A stretch of DNA of 13,722 nt from Bacteroidaceae bacterium (GTDB taxonomy: Bacteria; Bacteroidota; Bacteroidia; Bacteroidales; Bacteroidaceae): the NCBI GenBank assembly GCA_017551845.1, contig JAFZKR010000038.1:1-13722 (forward strand), in the 5' to 3' direction. The notes under the pieces were generated by a model, which saw nothing but the letters and a program-made list of their open reading frames with translations, was not told the DNA's origin and did not search any database. The translations under genes were made by a program, and so were the position numbers. Below, in pieces: positions 1 to 7,784 of the stretch; position 1 is the stretch's first letter, and each line of letters starts with the position of its first letter.

Positions 1-1
1 C

Positions 2-745
2 CTTCAGGTACAGTTGCTTGCCCAAGGTATCACTCCCAAGGTTCTCTCACTTGACGATTACTTCCTGGACCGCGACCACACTCCTGTTGACGAGAACGGT
101 GAGCATGACTTTGAATCCCTTTATGCCATAGACTTACCCTACTTCAACAGCCAGCTCAAGGATCTGTTGGAAGGAAAAACCATTCAGCCGCCCACATTCA
201 ATTTCAAGAAGGGCGGTATCAGGGAGTTCACATACCCGAAGATGCAGCTGGGTGACAACGATGTCCTGCTGATAGAAGGAATACATGCACTGAATCCTGA
301 CCTTATGCCGGACATTCCCTCCGAAGCCAAGTTCCTCATATACGTATCGGCTCTGACAAGCATCCGCATAGACGAGCACAACTATATCCCATCGACCGAC
401 AACCGCCTGCTGCGCCGTATCATACGTGACCACAAGTACCGTGCCTATTCCGCAAGAGACACCATAAGCCGCTGGCCATCGGTCCGTGCCGGAGAGGAAA
501 AATGGATTTTCCCCAATCAGGAGAATGCCGACGTGATGTTCAACTCAGCCATGCTGTTTGAGATAGCTGTCATAAAGGATATGGTTGACCCCATTTTGGC
601 CGAAGTTCCTCAGGATTGTCCTGAATATGCCAAGGCCAGCCAGCTCAGGGAATTGCTTAAGCTCTTCAAGACTATTCCGAGCGAAAAACTGCCTCCCACC
701 TCACTCGTACGTGAATTCATAGGAGGAAGCAGCTTCCACTATTGA
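2..745 (+). CDS. udk: Nucleoside (uridine) kinase, C-terminal part, 5' end outside window
   Basis: This is the 3' part of a P-loop kinase gene, likely phosphorylating uridine/cytidine to the monophosphate with ATP or GTP in cytosolic pyrimidine salvage. The frame is open from base 2, so the TTG at 14 is probably internal and the P-loop (Walker A) lies upstream of the window. Visible family features are the LSLDDYF segment that follows the P-loop region, LIEGIHALNP (a Walker B-like strand), and the Arg-rich lid RLLRRIIRDHKYR followed by SARDTI. In Bacteroidetes and Thermotoga relatives the same kinase domain is fused behind TGS and threonyl-tRNA-synthetase-like domains, giving proteins of about 550 residues; whether that N-terminal part exists here cannot be seen. 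The gene ends 5 bases before rpoN. The kinase family is clear, but the exact nucleoside substrate is inferred. Confidence 0.85.
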   Translation, partial: LQVQLLAQGITPKVLSLDDYFLDRDHTPVDENGEHDFESLYAIDLPYFNSQLKDLLEGKTIQPPTFNFKKGGIREFTYPKMQLGDNDVLLIEGIHALNPDLMPDIPSEAKFLIYVSALTSIRIDEHNYIPSTDNRLLRRIIRDHKYRAYSARDTISRWPSVRAGEEKWIFPNQENADVMFNSAMLFEIAVIKDMVDPILAEVPQDCPEYAKASQLRELLKLFKTIPSEKLPPTSLVREFIGGSSFHY

Positions 746-750
746 GTAAT

Positions 751-2232
751 ATGACAAAGTCCGGCAACATACAGTCACAGATTCAGACCCAGTCGCAGGT
801 CCAGATACAGTCTCTTTCACCACAACAGGTGCTGGAAGCCAAGCTTCTTGCCCTTTCCACTTTGGAACTGGAGGAGCAGGTAAGACTGGAACTCAACGAC
901 AACCCTGCAATGGATGAGGCTGGACTCGGCACAATGCCGGAAGAACATTCCGCTGACCCTGATTCGGATAACGATGAAAGCGCAGAAGGTGATGACGCTT
1001 TCCATGAGAATGACTCAGAGTACGGTTCCACCCCTGATTACGACTACGATGACGACGAATGGTACGAACACTCCCCGTCGGCCTCAGGGCCTGTTGCTGA
1101 AATACCCGTATCGGATGCAGTGTCGTTCTATGATATACTTAACAGTCAGTTGGGCGAACAGGATTTCTCTGAACATGAGATGAAGATTGCCCGTTACATT
1201 ATAGGCTCCATCGACAATGACGGCATTCTTGACAAGAATCTTCAGTCCATTTCCGACGACCTGGCTTTCTACCATGATGTTGACGCGTCCGTTGAGGAGA
1301 TTGAAAAGGTTCTGAAAGTAATCCAGGAGTTCGACCCTGCCGGTATAGGCGCAAGGAATCTGCAGGAATGCCTTCTCATCCAGATACGCCGTAAACCGGA
1401 CTCCGCGGACAAAGCCCTCCAGGAGACTGTCATCAGCACCATGTTCGACGAGTTCACCCACAAACGCTTCGACAAGATCGAATCCAAACTGCAGATCACT
1501 CCCGAGACGGCCAAGAGAATCATGGCTGAACTGCTCAAACTGAATCCACGTCCGGGTAATTCACTCGGTGAGGCACCCGCCGGCAACCATCAGCACATTG
1601 TACCCGACTTTGTGATCGATTGCTACGATGACGATATCCATTTCAGCCTGAACAACGGAAATGTCCCTGAGCTGAGGGTGAGCCGCGAATACTCCAATAT
1701 GCTGGAGAACCAGATAAAGAGCGGAAACAGCAGCCAGCGCGATGCCGCATTGTATATTAAACGCAAGCTGGATTCGGCCAAGGGATTCATACAGGCCATA
1801 AAGCAACGCGAACAGACTTTAACCCGCACAATGCAGGCCATCATCAACCGGCAGAGGACATTCTTCATGGAAGGGGATGAATCACTGCTCAAGCCTATGG
1901 CACTCAAGGATATCGCCGCCGATACCGGTTATGACATCTCAACGGTGTCCCGTGCCACAAGCGGTAAATATGTCCAGACCTGTTTCGGCACTTTTCCCCT
2001 TAAATACTTCTTCACTGACGGGGTAAAGAGCATGAGCGGCGAGGAGGTTTCGGTAAAGGAGATCCACCGTATTATCAAGGAACTGACGGACAACGAGGAT
2101 CCTTCGGCCCCGCTGACCGACGAGCAGCTGACCGGCTATCTTTCGGGCCACGGATACAAGGTGGCCCGTCGCACGGTGGCCAAGTACCGCGAACAGATAG
2201 GGATACCGGTAGCAAGAATGAGAAAAAAATAA
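751..2232 (+). CDS. rpoN: RNA polymerase sigma-54 factor RpoN
   Basis: Sigma-54 directs core RNA polymerase to -24/-12 promoters and needs an AAA+ enhancer-binding activator to melt DNA. The 493-residue protein has the full family layout. Region I is Gln-rich with the SLSPQQVLEAKLLAL segment (about residues 5-55), where activators act. An acidic region II spans roughly 66-110. The core-binding domain covers about 115-350 and includes FDPAGIGARNLQECL. A helix-turn-helix sits near 383-408 (LKDIAADTGYDISTVSRA), and the RpoN box ARRTVAKYRE (472-481) contacts the -24 element. I chose ATG 751; a TTG at 742 would overlap the kinase stop and add three residues. It lies between a kinase gene and purE, with no enhancer-binding protein in the window, so its targets are unknown. 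It appears intact. Confidence 0.97.
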   Translation: MTKSGNIQSQIQTQSQVQIQSLSPQQVLEAKLLALSTLELEEQVRLELNDNPAMDEAGLGTMPEEHSADPDSDNDESAEGDDAFHENDSEYGSTPDYDYDDDEWYEHSPSASGPVAEIPVSDAVSFYDILNSQLGEQDFSEHEMKIARYIIGSIDNDGILDKNLQSISDDLAFYHDVDASVEEIEKVLKVIQEFDPAGIGARNLQECLLIQIRRKPDSADKALQETVISTMFDEFTHKRFDKIESKLQITPETAKRIMAELLKLNPRPGNSLGEAPAGNHQHIVPDFVIDCYDDDIHFSLNNGNVPELRVSREYSNMLENQIKSGNSSQRDAALYIKRKLDSAKGFIQAIKQREQTLTRTMQAIINRQRTFFMEGDESLLKPMALKDIAADTGYDISTVSRATSGKYVQTCFGTFPLKYFFTDGVKSMSGEEVSVKEIHRIIKELTDNEDPSAPLTDEQLTGYLSGHGYKVARRTVAKYREQIGIPVARMRKK

Positions 2233-2245
2233 AACGACAAGAGAT

Positions 2246-2752
2246 ATGAAACCATCAGTAAGCATTATTATGGGCAGTACTTCGGACCTTCCTGTGATGG
2301 AGAAGGCTGCTGCTTTTCTGGACAGTATCCAGGTTCCGTTTGAGATGAATGCCCTATCCGCTCACCGCACACCGGCAGCCGTAGAGGAGTTTGCAAAGGG
2401 TGCTCAGGCACGCGGCATCAAGGTAATCATAGCTGCAGCCGGTATGGCGGCAGCACTGCCCGGCGTGATTGCTGCCAACACCAACATTCCCGTGATAGGT
2501 GTACCCATAAAGGGTATGCTTGACGGCCTGGACGCTATGCTCTCTATAATCCAGATGCCCCCCGGAATACCGGTAGCGACAGTAGGAGTTAACGGTGCCC
2601 AGAACGCAGCCATACTGGCTGCCCAGATACTGGCCGTAGCCGACACAGAACTGGCAACACGTCTTGCAGCCCACAAGGATGGCCTCAAAGATAAGATTGA
2701 GAAAGCCAACGCCGAGCTGAGTCAGGTAAAATATAACTACAAGACCAACTGA
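2246..2752 (+). CDS. purE: N5-carboxyaminoimidazole ribonucleotide mutase PurE
   Basis: PurE converts N5-CAIR to CAIR in de novo purine synthesis (class I, partnered with PurK), in the cytosol as an octamer in known members. The 168-residue length is normal for the family. Visible signatures are the phosphate-binding GSTSD at about 10-14, SAHRTP at 38-43 with the conserved catalytic His40, and the C-terminal block LSIIQMPPGIPVATV followed by NAAILAAQIL. The loop usually written AAHLPG reads AAALPG here, so an often conserved His is Ala; I recall the same variant in other Bacteroides PurE proteins, so I do not read it as loss of function. It starts 13 bases after rpoN and ends 2 bases before ispG, implying cotranscription. 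PurK is not in the window. Confidence 0.97.
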   Translation: MKPSVSIIMGSTSDLPVMEKAAAFLDSIQVPFEMNALSAHRTPAAVEEFAKGAQARGIKVIIAAAGMAAALPGVIAANTNIPVIGVPIKGMLDGLDAMLSIIQMPPGIPVATVGVNGAQNAAILAAQILAVADTELATRLAAHKDGLKDKIEKANAELSQVKYNYKTN

Positions 2753-2754
2753 TA

Positions 2755-4131
2755 ATGACCGTATATAACCGCAGGAAAACCATAAGCGTACGTGTGGGAG
2801 ATACCGCAATAGGCGGCAGCAATCCCATACGCCTGCAGTCTATGACCACTACCGCAACGATGGATACAGAGGGCTGCATTGAGCAGGCCATACGTATCAT
2901 CCAGGCTGGCGGCGAACTGGTTCGCATGACTACGCAGGGTACCCGTGAGGCTGAGAACATGCGCCTTATCCGTGAAGGTCTGACTGCCCGCGGTTACAAC
3001 ACCCCGCTTGTGGCCGATGTCCACTTCAACCCAGCTGTGGCCGATGTGGCCGCCCGCTATGTGGAAAAGGTTCGCATCAACCCCGGAAACTATGTTGATC
3101 CTGCACGCACGTTCAAACATCTGGAATATACCGACACTGAATATGCACAGGAGATTCAGCGCATCCGTGACCGTTTTATCCCGTTCCTGAATATCTGCCG
3201 CGAACACGGTACCGCCATACGCATAGGTGTGAATCACGGTTCACTGTCGGACCGCATAATGAGCCGTTACGGCAACACCCCTGCCGGAATGGTGGAGAGC
3301 TGCATGGAGTTCCTGCGCATTTGCGTGGAGCAGGAGTTCATGAACGTGGTGATATCAATCAAGGCCAGCAACACGGTGGTCATGATTGAGACTGTCAGGC
3401 TGCTGGTAAAGGAGATGGACCGTGAGGGAATGGCTTTCCCCATACACCTGGGTGTGACTGAGGCCGGCGAGGGTGAGGACGGCCGCATAAAGAGCGCCAT
3501 AGGCATAGGCGCACTGCTGGCCGAAGGCATAGGCGACACCATACGCGTATCGCTGTCCGAGGCTCCTGAGCGTGAGATCCCCGTAGCACGCAAACTGGTT
3601 GATTATGCCGCAACAAGTGCTGAGGTACGTACATCGGCCAGGATTGAGAATGGCATATTGCAACTCTCTTACACCGATGAATCACTTGAGGATTTCCAAC
3701 TGCATGCAGCAATGGATGCAGGCGCACTGCTCATTGACGGCAAGGCTAACGACTTAAAGCTGAGCAGTCCCAATATCCCGGCAGAACAGATCCGCTCCAC
3801 AGAGGAGGCCATACTGCAGGGTGCACGCATAAGATTCAGCAAACCGGAATACATTTCATGTCCGGGCTGCGGACGGACACTATATAATCTTGAAGAGACA
3901 ATAGCACGCATCAAAGCCGCCACCGGTCATCTTAAAGGTGTAAAGATAGCCATCATGGGCTGCATAGTGAACGGACCGGGCGAGATGGCCGACGCCGATT
4001 TCGGCTACGTGGGCGCAGGCCGCGGCAAGATCAGCCTCTATCGCGGCAAGGAGTGCATAGAGAAAAATATTCCCGAGGAGAGTGCGGTTGACCGGCTCCT
4101 CAAATTAATTGAAGAAACAACGAAAAGATAA
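2755..4131 (+). CDS. ispG: 4-hydroxy-3-methylbut-2-enyl diphosphate synthase IspG, with reduced central domain
   Basis: IspG reductively opens MEcPP to HMBPP, the next-to-last step of the MEP isoprenoid pathway, using a [4Fe-4S] cluster. The protein has 458 residues. Residues 1-285 form the TIM-barrel domain, beginning with the IRLQSMTTT segment and ending around [18 protein letters not shown]. The C-terminal cluster domain starts near 363 with Cys369 and Cys372 (SCPGCGRTL), then Cys403 and Glu410 (GCIVNGPGE). These match the three Cys and one Glu that ligate the cluster in E. coli, with nearly the same spacing. Between the domains lie only about 77 residues. E. coli IspG (372 aa) lacks this insert, while the insert type of plants, Chlamydia and most Bacteroidetes (about 600 aa) has a full extra domain. 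The protein therefore looks intermediate. All cluster ligands are present, so it is probably active. It is 2 bases after purE and 1 base before cysS. Confidence 0.95.
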   Translation: MTVYNRRKTISVRVGDTAIGGSNPIRLQSMTTTATMDTEGCIEQAIRIIQAGGELVRMTTQGTREAENMRLIREGLTARGYNTPLVADVHFNPAVADVAARYVEKVRINPGNYVDPARTFKHLEYTDTEYAQEIQRIRDRFIPFLNICREHGTAIRIGVNHGSLSDRIMSRYGNTPAGMVESCMEFLRICVEQEFMNVVISIKASNTVVMIETVRLLVKEMDREGMAFPIHLGVTEAGEGEDGRIKSAIGIGALLAEGIGDTIRVSLSEAPEREIPVARKLVDYAATSAEVRTSARIENGILQLSYTDESLEDFQLHAAMDAGALLIDGKANDLKLSSPNIPAEQIRSTEEAILQGARIRFSKPEYISCPGCGRTLYNLEETIARIKAATGHLKGVKIAIMGCIVNGPGEMADADFGYVGAGRGKISLYRGKECIEKNIPEESAVDRLLKLIEETTKR

Positions 4132-4132
4132 T

Positions 4133-5608
4133 ATGGAAAACAAACTGACAATCTACAACACACTGACCAGGAAAAAAGAGCTGTTTGAAGCTTTGAACCC
4201 TCCACACGTAGGTATGTACGTGTGCGGCCCCACAGTATATGGTGATCCGCATCTGGGTCACGCCCGCCCTGCAATAACCTTTGACATTCTTTTCCGCTAC
4301 CTGCAGCATCTGGGCTACAAAGTACGTTACGTCCGTAACATCACTGATGTGGGCCATCTGGAGCATGATGCCGATGAGGGTGAGGACAAGATTGCCAAGA
4401 AGGCACGCCTGGAGCAGTTAGAGCCTATGGAGGTGGTGCAATATTACACCCTGCGCTACCACAAGGCAATGGAGGCTCTGAACGTACTGCCGCCCAGCAT
4501 AGAGCCGCACGCATCAGGGCATATAATTGAACAGATACAGTTAGTCAAGGAGATTCTCGATAACGGCTACGCATACGAGAGTCAGGGCAGTATCTACTTT
4601 GACGTGAACAAGTATAACAAGGATCATCACTACGGCATACTTTCAGGACGGAATCTGGATGATGTGCTCAACACCACCCGTGAGCTTGACGGTCAGGAGG
4701 AGAAACACAATCCTGCTGATTTTGCCCTTTGGAAAAAAGCTCAGCCTGAGCACATCATGCGCTGGCCTTCACCCTGGAGTGACGGATTCCCCGGCTGGCA
4801 CTGCGAGTGCACCGCCATGGGCCGCAAATATCTGGGTGAACGTTTCGACATACACGGAGGCGGTATGGACCTGATATTCCCGCACCACGAGTGCGAGATT
4901 GCACAAGCTGTAGCCAGCCAGGGACATGACATTGTCCACTACTGGATGCACAACAACATGATTACCATCAACGGTCAGAAGATGGGTAAATCACTGGGCA
5001 ACTTCATCACCCTGAACGAGTTCTTCACCGGTCAGAATCCTAACCTGAAGCAGGCCTACAGCCCCATGACAATAAGGTTCTTCATACTGATGGCCCACTA
5101 CCGCGGTACGGTTGATTTCAGCAACGATGCCCTGCAGGCAGCCGAGAAGGCTATGTCACGTCTTATGGAGGCATATAACGCAATAGACCGCATTCAGCCT
5201 TCGGCCGAGAGAACTGTAAGTGTCGATGAGTTCAAGGACAAGTGCTATGAGGCTATGGACGATGACCTTAACACACCTATTGTGATAAGTCATCTGTTCG
5301 ATGCCGCCAAGATCATCAACCAGGCAGTGGACGGTAACGCCAAACTCACTGTTCCCGATATCCAAGAGCTTAAATCACTGTTTGATATATTCCTTTTTGG
5401 GATATTGGGAATCAAATCCGAAGAGGGGAACAGCAGCGGCCGGGAGAAGGCATTCGGCAAAGTCGTGGACATGCTGCTGGAGCAGAGAGCTATCGCAAAG
5501 GCCAACAAAGACTGGGCAACCAGCGACAAGATACGCAATGAACTGACAGCACTTGGATTCGAGATAAAGGATACCAAGGAAGGGGCAACATGGAAACTAA
5601 ACCGATGA
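4133..5608 (+). CDS. cysS: Cysteine--tRNA ligase CysS
   Basis: CysS charges tRNA-Cys with cysteine in the cytosol. The 491-residue class I synthetase carries the HIGH-type motif His40-Leu-Gly-His43 within [10 protein letters not shown] and the KMSKS-type motif KMGKS (283-287). The zinc site that selects cysteine is visible as Cys31 (VCGPTVYG), Cys224 (WHCECTAMG), and His251 and Glu255 in HHECE, equivalent to E. coli C28, C209, H234 and E238. The helical anticodon-binding region occupies the last 150 or so residues. I chose ATG 4133, one base after the ispG stop; an in-frame TTG at 4109 would add eight residues overlapping ispG and not seen in the family. Length and motifs are normal, and the gene appears intact. 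Confidence 0.98.
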   Translation: MENKLTIYNTLTRKKELFEALNPPHVGMYVCGPTVYGDPHLGHARPAITFDILFRYLQHLGYKVRYVRNITDVGHLEHDADEGEDKIAKKARLEQLEPMEVVQYYTLRYHKAMEALNVLPPSIEPHASGHIIEQIQLVKEILDNGYAYESQGSIYFDVNKYNKDHHYGILSGRNLDDVLNTTRELDGQEEKHNPADFALWKKAQPEHIMRWPSPWSDGFPGWHCECTAMGRKYLGERFDIHGGGMDLIFPHHECEIAQAVASQGHDIVHYWMHNNMITINGQKMGKSLGNFITLNEFFTGQNPNLKQAYSPMTIRFFILMAHYRGTVDFSNDALQAAEKAMSRLMEAYNAIDRIQPSAERTVSVDEFKDKCYEAMDDDLNTPIVISHLFDAAKIINQAVDGNAKLTVPDIQELKSLFDIFLFGILGIKSEEGNSSGREKAFGKVVDMLLEQRAIAKANKDWATSDKIRNELTALGFEIKDTKEGATWKLNR

Positions 5609-5612
5609 AAAG

Positions 5613-6608
5613 ATGAAGAAACATGTATTCACTGTCCTGATGCTTATCCTGGCGATTTCATGCGGAAGCCGGAAAGCGAACAATTCCAAAGAAACACCAA
5701 CCCGGGAGCTCTCAGCGCCGGCATTCTGTGCGGACAGCGCTTTCAACTATATAAAGATACAAACAGATTTCGGCCCGCGTGTCCCCAATACTGAGGCACA
5801 AGTGAAATGCGCCGCCTGGCTTATGAAAAAACTTGGAGAATTCGGAGCCCAGACTTTCCTGCAAGGATTCGAGTCAGTCACTTTTGACAAGACCAAAATA
5901 CGCTGTTACAACATCATAGGAAGTTACAACCCCGATTCTCCCACACGGATAATTCTATGCTCACATTGGGACAGCCGTCCTTGGGCGGACAACGATCCCG
6001 ACCCTGCCAATCATAAGACACCTATTGACGGAGCCAACGACGGAGCCAGCGGAGTGGGCGTAATCCTGGAGATAGCAAGACAACTTCAGGCCAAAGCTCC
6101 GGAAATAGGAGTCGATTGTATTTTCTTTGACGCCGAAGACTGGGGCCCGGGGCCCGACGACGAATATGAAGGAGTCAATTCCGAGAAATACTGGGGATTA
6201 GGCACACAGTATTGGGCCGCAAAACATCACAAGGAAAATTACAAGGCAAAATATGCCATACTGCTTGATATGGTAGGTGGAAAAGGGTCAAGGTTCTGTG
6301 TGGAAAAATACTCCGAAATGTATGCGAAGGGAGTCGTGGACAGAGTATGGAACGCCGCTTCGGAGTTAGGTCACGGAGCCCTTTTCATGAGAGTAAGCGG
6401 AGCATACGTAACTGATGACCACTACTTTATAAACACAATTGCCAAGATACCCGCAATTGATATCGTACCATACACACCGAAAGCCGGCAACGGCAGTTTC
6501 GGACCCACCTGGCATACATTGCAGGACAATATAGACAATATCGACAAGAACGTACTCCAAGCTGTGGGAGAAACGCTTCTCCGTGTAATCTACAACGAAA
6601 AGAAATGA
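5613..6608 (+). CDS. Glutaminyl-peptide cyclotransferase, M28-fold lipoprotein (type II QC)
   Basis: This protein likely converts N-terminal Gln of exported proteins to pyroglutamate in the periplasm. The first 16 residues are a hydrophobic signal (K2K3, then VFTVLMLILAIS) ending at Cys17, so it is probably a lipoprotein. The following residues (GSRK) lack the acidic export signal of surface lipoproteins, suggesting it faces the periplasm. The 331-residue body has the zinc-peptidase M28 fold: SHWDSRPWAD (around His118), Asp143 in DGANDGASG, Glu175-Asp176 in FFDAEDWG, and His301 in PTWHTLQDN. By analogy with human QC (D159, E201/E202, H330), D143, D176 and H301 would bind zinc and E175 would be the acid/base. 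Characterised relatives occur in Porphyromonas gingivalis, Prevotella and Tannerella. An ordinary M28 aminopeptidase is the alternative, but the single-zinc layout and the Trp before the last His favour QC. It overlaps sufE by 4 bases. Confidence 0.8.
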   Translation: MKKHVFTVLMLILAISCGSRKANNSKETPTRELSAPAFCADSAFNYIKIQTDFGPRVPNTEAQVKCAAWLMKKLGEFGAQTFLQGFESVTFDKTKIRCYNIIGSYNPDSPTRIILCSHWDSRPWADNDPDPANHKTPIDGANDGASGVGVILEIARQLQAKAPEIGVDCIFFDAEDWGPGPDDEYEGVNSEKYWGLGTQYWAAKHHKENYKAKYAILLDMVGGKGSRFCVEKYSEMYAKGVVDRVWNAASELGHGALFMRVSGAYVTDDHYFINTIAKIPAIDIVPYTPKAGNGSFGPTWHTLQDNIDNIDKNVLQAVGETLLRVIYNEKK

Positions 6609-7021
6609 GCATTGACGAGATTCAGGATGAGATCATAGAGGAATTCAGCCTATTTGATGACTGGATGGACAAATACCAGATGATAATTGATCTGGGAAAC
6701 AGACTTGAACCGCTTGACGAAAAATTCAAAAACGAACAGAATCTTATTGAGGGATGCCAGAGCCGCGTGTGGCTTCATGCCTTCATGCAGGACGGACTGC
6801 TCATATTCCAAGCCGACAGCGATGCCATAATCACCAAAGGACTGATTGCACTGCTCATCAGAGCACTCTCAGGACATACCCCACAGGAAATACTGGAGAG
6901 CGACGTTCATTTTATAGAAGCGACCGGACTGACACAGCATCTGTCACCCACCCGCAGCAATGGTCTGTTATCCATGCTCAAAAAGATTAAAAACTACGCT
7001 TCGGCATACTCTCTGGAATGA
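6605..7021 (+). CDS. sufE: SufE-family cysteine desulfuration protein
   Basis: SufE accepts persulfide sulfur from the desulfurase SufS and passes it to the SUF scaffold for Fe-S cluster assembly in the cytosol. The 138-residue length matches the family. The sulfur-accepting Cys51 lies in EGCQSRVW, at the same position as in E. coli SufE, and the later parts TKGLIALLIRALSG and LTQHLSPTRSNGL are typical of the domain. The start codon overlaps the preceding cyclase stop (ATGA), suggesting translational coupling. No sufS, sufB, sufC or sufD is in the window, so its partners must be elsewhere. IspG and the IorAB-linked reactions nearby depend on Fe-S or low-potential carriers, but that link is only contextual. 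The identification is firm. Confidence 0.95.
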   Translation: MSIDEIQDEIIEEFSLFDDWMDKYQMIIDLGNRLEPLDEKFKNEQNLIEGCQSRVWLHAFMQDGLLIFQADSDAIITKGLIALLIRALSGHTPQEILESDVHFIEATGLTQHLSPTRSNGLLSMLKKIKNYASAYSLE

Positions 7022-7022
7022 A

Positions 7023-7742
7023 ATGAAAAAAACACTGGTTATAGTTCTGGCTTTCTCAACACTTATAGGCTGTACCCGGATAGGAAACGGATTTGATTTC
7101 CGGATACGCAACAACAGAGTATCCTGGATGAACAGCACCGTTATGTTCCGGACAGATATGGATTCAAAAGGCCGGAGAAACGACAATCTGGGATTCAATG
7201 CATACCTGAAACTTGAAAACGGCCGCACGATACAAATGCCGGGCTCAGACATATTGGGCTACGGGGCATCATGCCCTATGGGTTCATCAGGATTGTACAA
7301 GAATATAGACGGGTACAGTAAGGCGGAAGTACTTCAAAAGACCGATGACAGAATGGTGATACACCTGCATCATGATACCTGGGAGCTGCTCGATGAACCC
7401 ATCTATTTCGACAAACAGATTACTCTGTTCCGTGACAGTCCCGTCATGAAAGTCATAGACTACTACGAAGGTTCTTTCGACCTCCTTAATGTGGCAGCCG
7501 GGCTTACTGATGCCGGTGCGGGTAAAGTGAGCGAAATAGAGAAAGGGTATGCAATAGAATATCCCAACAGCGTAACCGCCATAATCATCATGCCTGATCT
7601 GGAAGAAAAGAAATACAACGACGTACTGGGCAGTGTATTTGTAACAAAAGGAGTTACAAGTGATGAGCCTCTGCGCTACTATATAGGAATTAGTGACAAA
7701 GGAGTGAATTATCTGCTTGAAGAACTTGATAAAATTTTATAA
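7023..7742 (+). CDS. Putative lipoprotein, DUF4861-like, short
   Basis: The function is unknown. I chose ATG 7023, one base after the sufE stop, because it opens a clear lipoprotein signal: KK, a hydrophobic stretch, then the lipobox LIGC with Cys17. Earlier in-frame starts lie inside sufE and would precede the signal. The mature part (about 222 residues) is beta-rich and without membrane segments. Its middle (DILGYGAS, SGLYKNIDGYS, VIHLHHDTWELLDE, then ITLFRDSPVMKV and LLNVAAGLTDAG) resembles, from memory, DUF4861 proteins, which are beta-sandwich proteins often near polysaccharide-degradation genes. Those are usually much longer, about 370-400 residues, so this would be a short form. No catalytic residues can be named. 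It is the last gene before the promoter gap and probably ends the first transcription unit. The lipoprotein call is good; the family call is moderate. Confidence 0.5.
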   Translation: MKKTLVIVLAFSTLIGCTRIGNGFDFRIRNNRVSWMNSTVMFRTDMDSKGRRNDNLGFNAYLKLENGRTIQMPGSDILGYGASCPMGSSGLYKNIDGYSKAEVLQKTDDRMVIHLHHDTWELLDEPIYFDKQITLFRDSPVMKVIDYYEGSFDLLNVAAGLTDAGAGKVSEIEKGYAIEYPNSVTAIIIMPDLEEKKYNDVLGSVFVTKGVTSDEPLRYYIGISDKGVNYLLEELDKIL

Positions 7743-7747
7743 ATTTG
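7717..7747 (+). promoter_or_regulatory. Predicted Bacteroidetes sigma-ABfr promoter of the paaK-ior operon
   Basis: The box TAAATTTG at 7740-7747 matches the Bacteroidetes -7 consensus TAnnTTTG exactly. A CTTG at 7716-7719 sits 20 bases upstream, where the TTTG-like -33 element is expected. Transcription would start near 7753-7756, giving an A-rich leader of about 30 bases before the paaK ATG. It lies in the longest gap of the window and overlaps the last codons of the lipoprotein gene. The call is by consensus only. Confidence 0.6.
7729..7740. repeat. 12-bp perfect AT palindrome in promoter spacer
   Basis: ATAAAATTTTAT is its own reverse complement and lies between the predicted -33 and -7 elements, abutting the -7 box. 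It could be an operator half-site pair or simply AT-rich chance sequence spanning the lipoprotein gene's final codons. It has no GC stem, so it is not a standard terminator. Confidence 0.5.
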
Positions 7748-7784
7748 CACTCAAAAATATAAAACGACGTATAAAAATACAAAT

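Noticed and set aside
2229..2238. The 10-mer ATAAAACGAC occurs just upstream of both purE and paaK (again at 7759-7768)
   Set aside because: Only two copies, at different distances from the start codons and in A-rich leader sequence; chance is the simplest explanation.
2440..2460. His-to-Ala change in the PurE AAHLPG loop as a sign of an inactive enzyme
   Set aside because: Catalytic His40 and all other motifs are intact, and I recall the same AAALPG variant in Bacteroides PurE.
4109..4132. Upstream TTG start for cysS
   Set aside because: It would overlap ispG and add residues not seen in CysS; the ATG at 4133 gives the family N-terminus.
6960..7022. Upstream ATG start for the DUF4861-like gene inside sufE
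   Set aside because: It would place 21 non-hydrophobic residues before a complete lipoprotein signal that begins at ATG 7023.
7729..7747. Possible terminator at the end of the first gene series
   Set aside because: The only palindrome is all A/T with no GC stem or loop, and it overlaps promoter elements; no hairpin plus U-tract is visible.
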